The notes beneath the pieces are model-generated. The model saw only the letters and a list, made by a program, of their open reading frames with translations, ran no database searches and was not told where the DNA came from. Below are positions 5,247-7,023 of a DNA stretch of 7,023 nt, one piece after another. Every line of letters begins with the position of its first letter. Position 1 is the first letter of the stretch. The stretch is from Gammaproteobacteria bacterium (GTDB taxonomy: Bacteria; Pseudomonadota; Gammaproteobacteria; GRL18): NCBI GenBank assembly GCA_030632625.1, contig DAOVUK010000162.1:1-7023 (forward strand), read 5' to 3'. The position numbers and the translations under genes were made by a program.

Positions 5247-6020
5247 TTAGTTCCTACTGTAATTTTTAGAAATTCTTTCTAACTCATTGACTTCTAGTTG
5301 ATTTTCTCTGGCATAATCCAGAGCTCTGGCCAGTCGGGCTAGCGCGGAACGTCCCATACATTGATGCGCCAGATCACCATTAATCGCTTCAACCATTGCT
5401 TCAACAAGCCTTTCGCGTTCATGTTCCTGACCGGTTAAATGGTTTTGAATGGTTAATACATCGTCAATCACTTTTAATGCTAATTCACGGTTTTCATTCC
5501 ATAATGAATTGACATCACCACCCACTTCCAGCCCGGCAATATTGGTCGTCAGGATATAGAGATTTTTACGCACCAGCTCAAATAACATTTCACTGTCATT
5601 TTTGACTATCCAGGTTGGAATATTGAGTGTGGATAATGCTGTTTTTATAATGTCAGCGTGTGGGCCCATGACGGGGGAGGGCACAAGCACTTTAAAGTCC
5701 TGACCTTTTTTCTTTTCAAACCAGACTGAAATGACGGTAGGATTGATTATCTGGTGCTTTTCCCAGTCTCCAGGTAATAATTCATTTTGCAAAAGGGCGG
5801 TTTTATTTTTCCAGTCAGCGGGTAATTGTTCCAGCACTGGTGCCAGATCACTTTCACCGACAGCAACCAGAATTATTTCGGGAGCAGTTACTTGTGCTGC
5901 TATTTCATTAATGTTCATGTCCCGGGTAATGGGAAACAGGGGGTAGCCTGCCCGTAATAGTCCGCGGGTAAATACTCCGGACATTTCACCAATACCAATA
6001 ACAATAACCGGTTTTTTCAT
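5247..6020 (-). CDS. Rossmann-fold NAD(P)-binding protein resembling ketopantoate reductase
   Basis: A 257-residue soluble protein. Residues 5-31 form a nucleotide-binding beta-alpha-beta unit with G9-I-G11-E-M-S-G15 (GxGxxxG), typical of NAD(P) enzymes. A second part (about 145-250) is mostly helical; RKNLYILTTNIAGLE at 151-165, with K152, resembles the K-x-x-x-N region that starts the C-terminal domain of ketopantoate reductases (PanE/ApbA). It is shorter than PanE (about 300), and I do not see enough of the PanE active-site pattern to assign that reaction; it could be a related reductase or a non-catalytic dinucleotide sensor. The ATG at 6020 is preceded by GAGAGAGAG at a suitable distance. 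It starts 47 bp after the cheV stop on the same strand, so it is probably co-transcribed with cheV. No clear terminator follows it. Confidence 0.75.
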   Translation of the reverse strand: MKKPVIVIGIGEMSGVFTRGLLRAGYPLFPITRDMNINEIAAQVTAPEIILVAVGESDLAPVLEQLPADWKNKTALLQNELLPGDWEKHQIINPTVISVWFEKKKGQDFKVLVPSPVMGPHADIIKTALSTLNIPTWIVKNDSEMLFELVRKNLYILTTNIAGLEVGGDVNSLWNENRELALKVIDDVLTIQNHLTGQEHERERLVEAMVEAINGDLAHQCMGRSALARLARALDYARENQLEVNELERISKNYSRN

Positions 6021-6067
6021 ATTGACTCTCTCTCGAAAAAAATTTTACCTGTCGTAAAGTATACGCT

Positions 6068-7023
6068 TTAACTATCAGGTGAAGCCATAAGATTTTCAAC
6101 TATTTTTTCAACCAGTTCATCGGCTACAAATTTTGTCAGAACATCATTTGCACCACAAGATATAGCTTTTTGCATATTCATCGTGCCATTAAGTGAAGTA
6201 TGCATTAATACATGAATATTTTTAAATTTACTGAGTTGCCTGGCTTTTGTGACAAATGAATAACCATCCATTTCCGGCATTTCAATATCAGAAATAATCA
6301 TCGATATTGGCTCCATAGTATGCGGATCACCATTTTGATAATCATTGAGTATTTGTAAGGCAATTTTTCCGTCACGGGCAGAAATATGCTGCAGTCCGAG
6401 TTTATCCAGGGCAGAAATTGTCTGTTTCATTGCCATAGAGGAATCATCAACAATCATTACCAGTTTTCCAAAAACAGCTTCTAATTTGGATTGATCGATA
6501 TTTAAATCTTCTGTGCGGGATGTTTCCATGCCGAGTACTTCGCCAAGCACCTTCTCAATGTCTAACAGCTGGACTAATTCTTCATCAATGAGAGTGACCC
6601 CTGTTGTGTAACTGCCGATGCCGGTGCCGCTGGATGGTGGGGAAATATCTTTCCAGTCACATAATACAATTCTATCAACATCGCTGATCCATAAGCCCTG
6701 CTGTGAGCGATTGATTTCAGTGGTAATAACTGAACCATGAATGATTTGTTCCGCAGTTAATATTCGCTGAGTTGAGCTAATGGCTTTTGCCAGATCGATG
6801 ATGGGCAGTGTCTCTTCACGCAGTTGAGCAACACCTCATATTTTAGGGTTTGAGGATGGTAATTGATGTAGCGGCGGACAGGGTATTACCTCCTTTATTT
6901 TAAGTACATTGATAGCAAATCGACGTTTACCACCTAAATAAAATAGCAGTAACTCAAGGCGGTTAGATTGATTGGAAGTCGAGGTCACAAGCTGCTGCTC
7001 CGAAAATTTATATTTAATCTCAA
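6068..7023 (-). pseudogene. cheV: CheV chemotaxis coupling protein, interrupted by an in-frame stop; 5' end outside window
   Basis: CheV couples chemoreceptors to the CheA kinase through a CheW-like domain and carries a receiver domain that CheA phosphorylates. One frame runs from the window edge (first full codon 7021-7019) to TAA at 6068. The CheW-like domain (visible codons about 20-160) includes SNRLELLLFYLGGKRRFAIN, GVAQLREETLPIIDLAKAI and VTLIDEELVQLLDIEKVLG. The receiver domain (about 186-312) has the acidic pair D192-D193, phospho-acceptor D245 in ISDIEMPEMDG, T275/S276 in MHTSLNG and K297 in LTKF, so it looks intact. Codon 62 (6838-6836) is TGA between NPKI and GVAQLR; one C-to-T change from an Arg CGA would explain it. 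No other stop or frameshift is seen. About 317 visible codons against a usual 310-320 means only a few N-terminal residues are missing. Translation could restart at GTG 6550, but no ribosome site supports that, and the product would be only the receiver part. Confidence 0.85.

Noticed and set aside
5731..5946. Plus-strand open frame of 71 codons
   Set aside because: Antisense to the Rossmann-fold domain of the ketopantoate-reductase-like gene; no supporting signal.
6836..6838. Recoded TGA (alternative genetic code)
   Set aside because: TGA ends the peptidase gene normally and tryptophans in the window are TGG, so a general recoding is not supported.
6888..6895. Perfect AAGGAGGT ribosome-site-like sequence inside cheV on the minus strand
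   Set aside because: No ATG, GTG or TTG follows at a usable distance; it is explained by the codons for KEV in the CheW-like domain.
1..7023. CRISPR array, tRNA or rRNA genes
   Set aside because: No regularly spaced repeats of suitable length and no recognisable RNA gene sequence on either strand.

Overview
The window looks like a chromosomal segment from a gammaproteobacterium. It carries a CheV-type chemotaxis coupling protein and a PA2778/PA2779-like pair, families best known from Pseudomonas and relatives. I cannot name the species. TGA is used as an ordinary stop (the peptidase gene ends in TGA) and tryptophan is TGG, so the genetic code is standard.

There are two halves. The left half (about 1-3630) is AT-rich accessory DNA. 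From left to right it holds: a flank with no intact gene but with remnants of a repeated coding tail; a plus-strand 609-residue transposase that fuses an N-terminal pRiA4b ORF-3-like domain to an IS630-type DDE transposase; a minus-strand BrnT/BrnA type II toxin-antitoxin operon with a promoter overlapped by a 9-bp direct repeat; a gene-free AT-rich stretch; and a minus-strand fragment whose 3' end matches, in inverted orientation, the tail remnants at 168-325. The two related ends therefore face each other across about 3.1 kb containing the transposase and the toxin-antitoxin pair.

The right half (about 3636-7023) has a more balanced base composition and reads as ordinary chromosome, all on the minus strand. 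In transcription order it holds: cheV (5' end just beyond the window, broken by one in-frame TGA in its CheW domain); a Rossmann-fold protein resembling ketopantoate reductase; and a tight two-gene unit made of a PA2779-like exported membrane protein and a PA2778-like lipoprotein with a C39-like cysteine peptidase domain and TPR-like repeats. The junction between the halves lies in the 23 bp between the peptidase gene (stop at 3636) and the left-hand fragment.

The points most worth following are: the domain fusion in the transposase; the PA2778/PA2779 pair as a possible periplasmic protease-substrate pair (the small protein has a Gly-Gly just before its membrane segment); a terminator-like hairpin inside the start of the peptidase gene that could set the ratio of the two proteins; and the single nonsense codon in an otherwise intact cheV.
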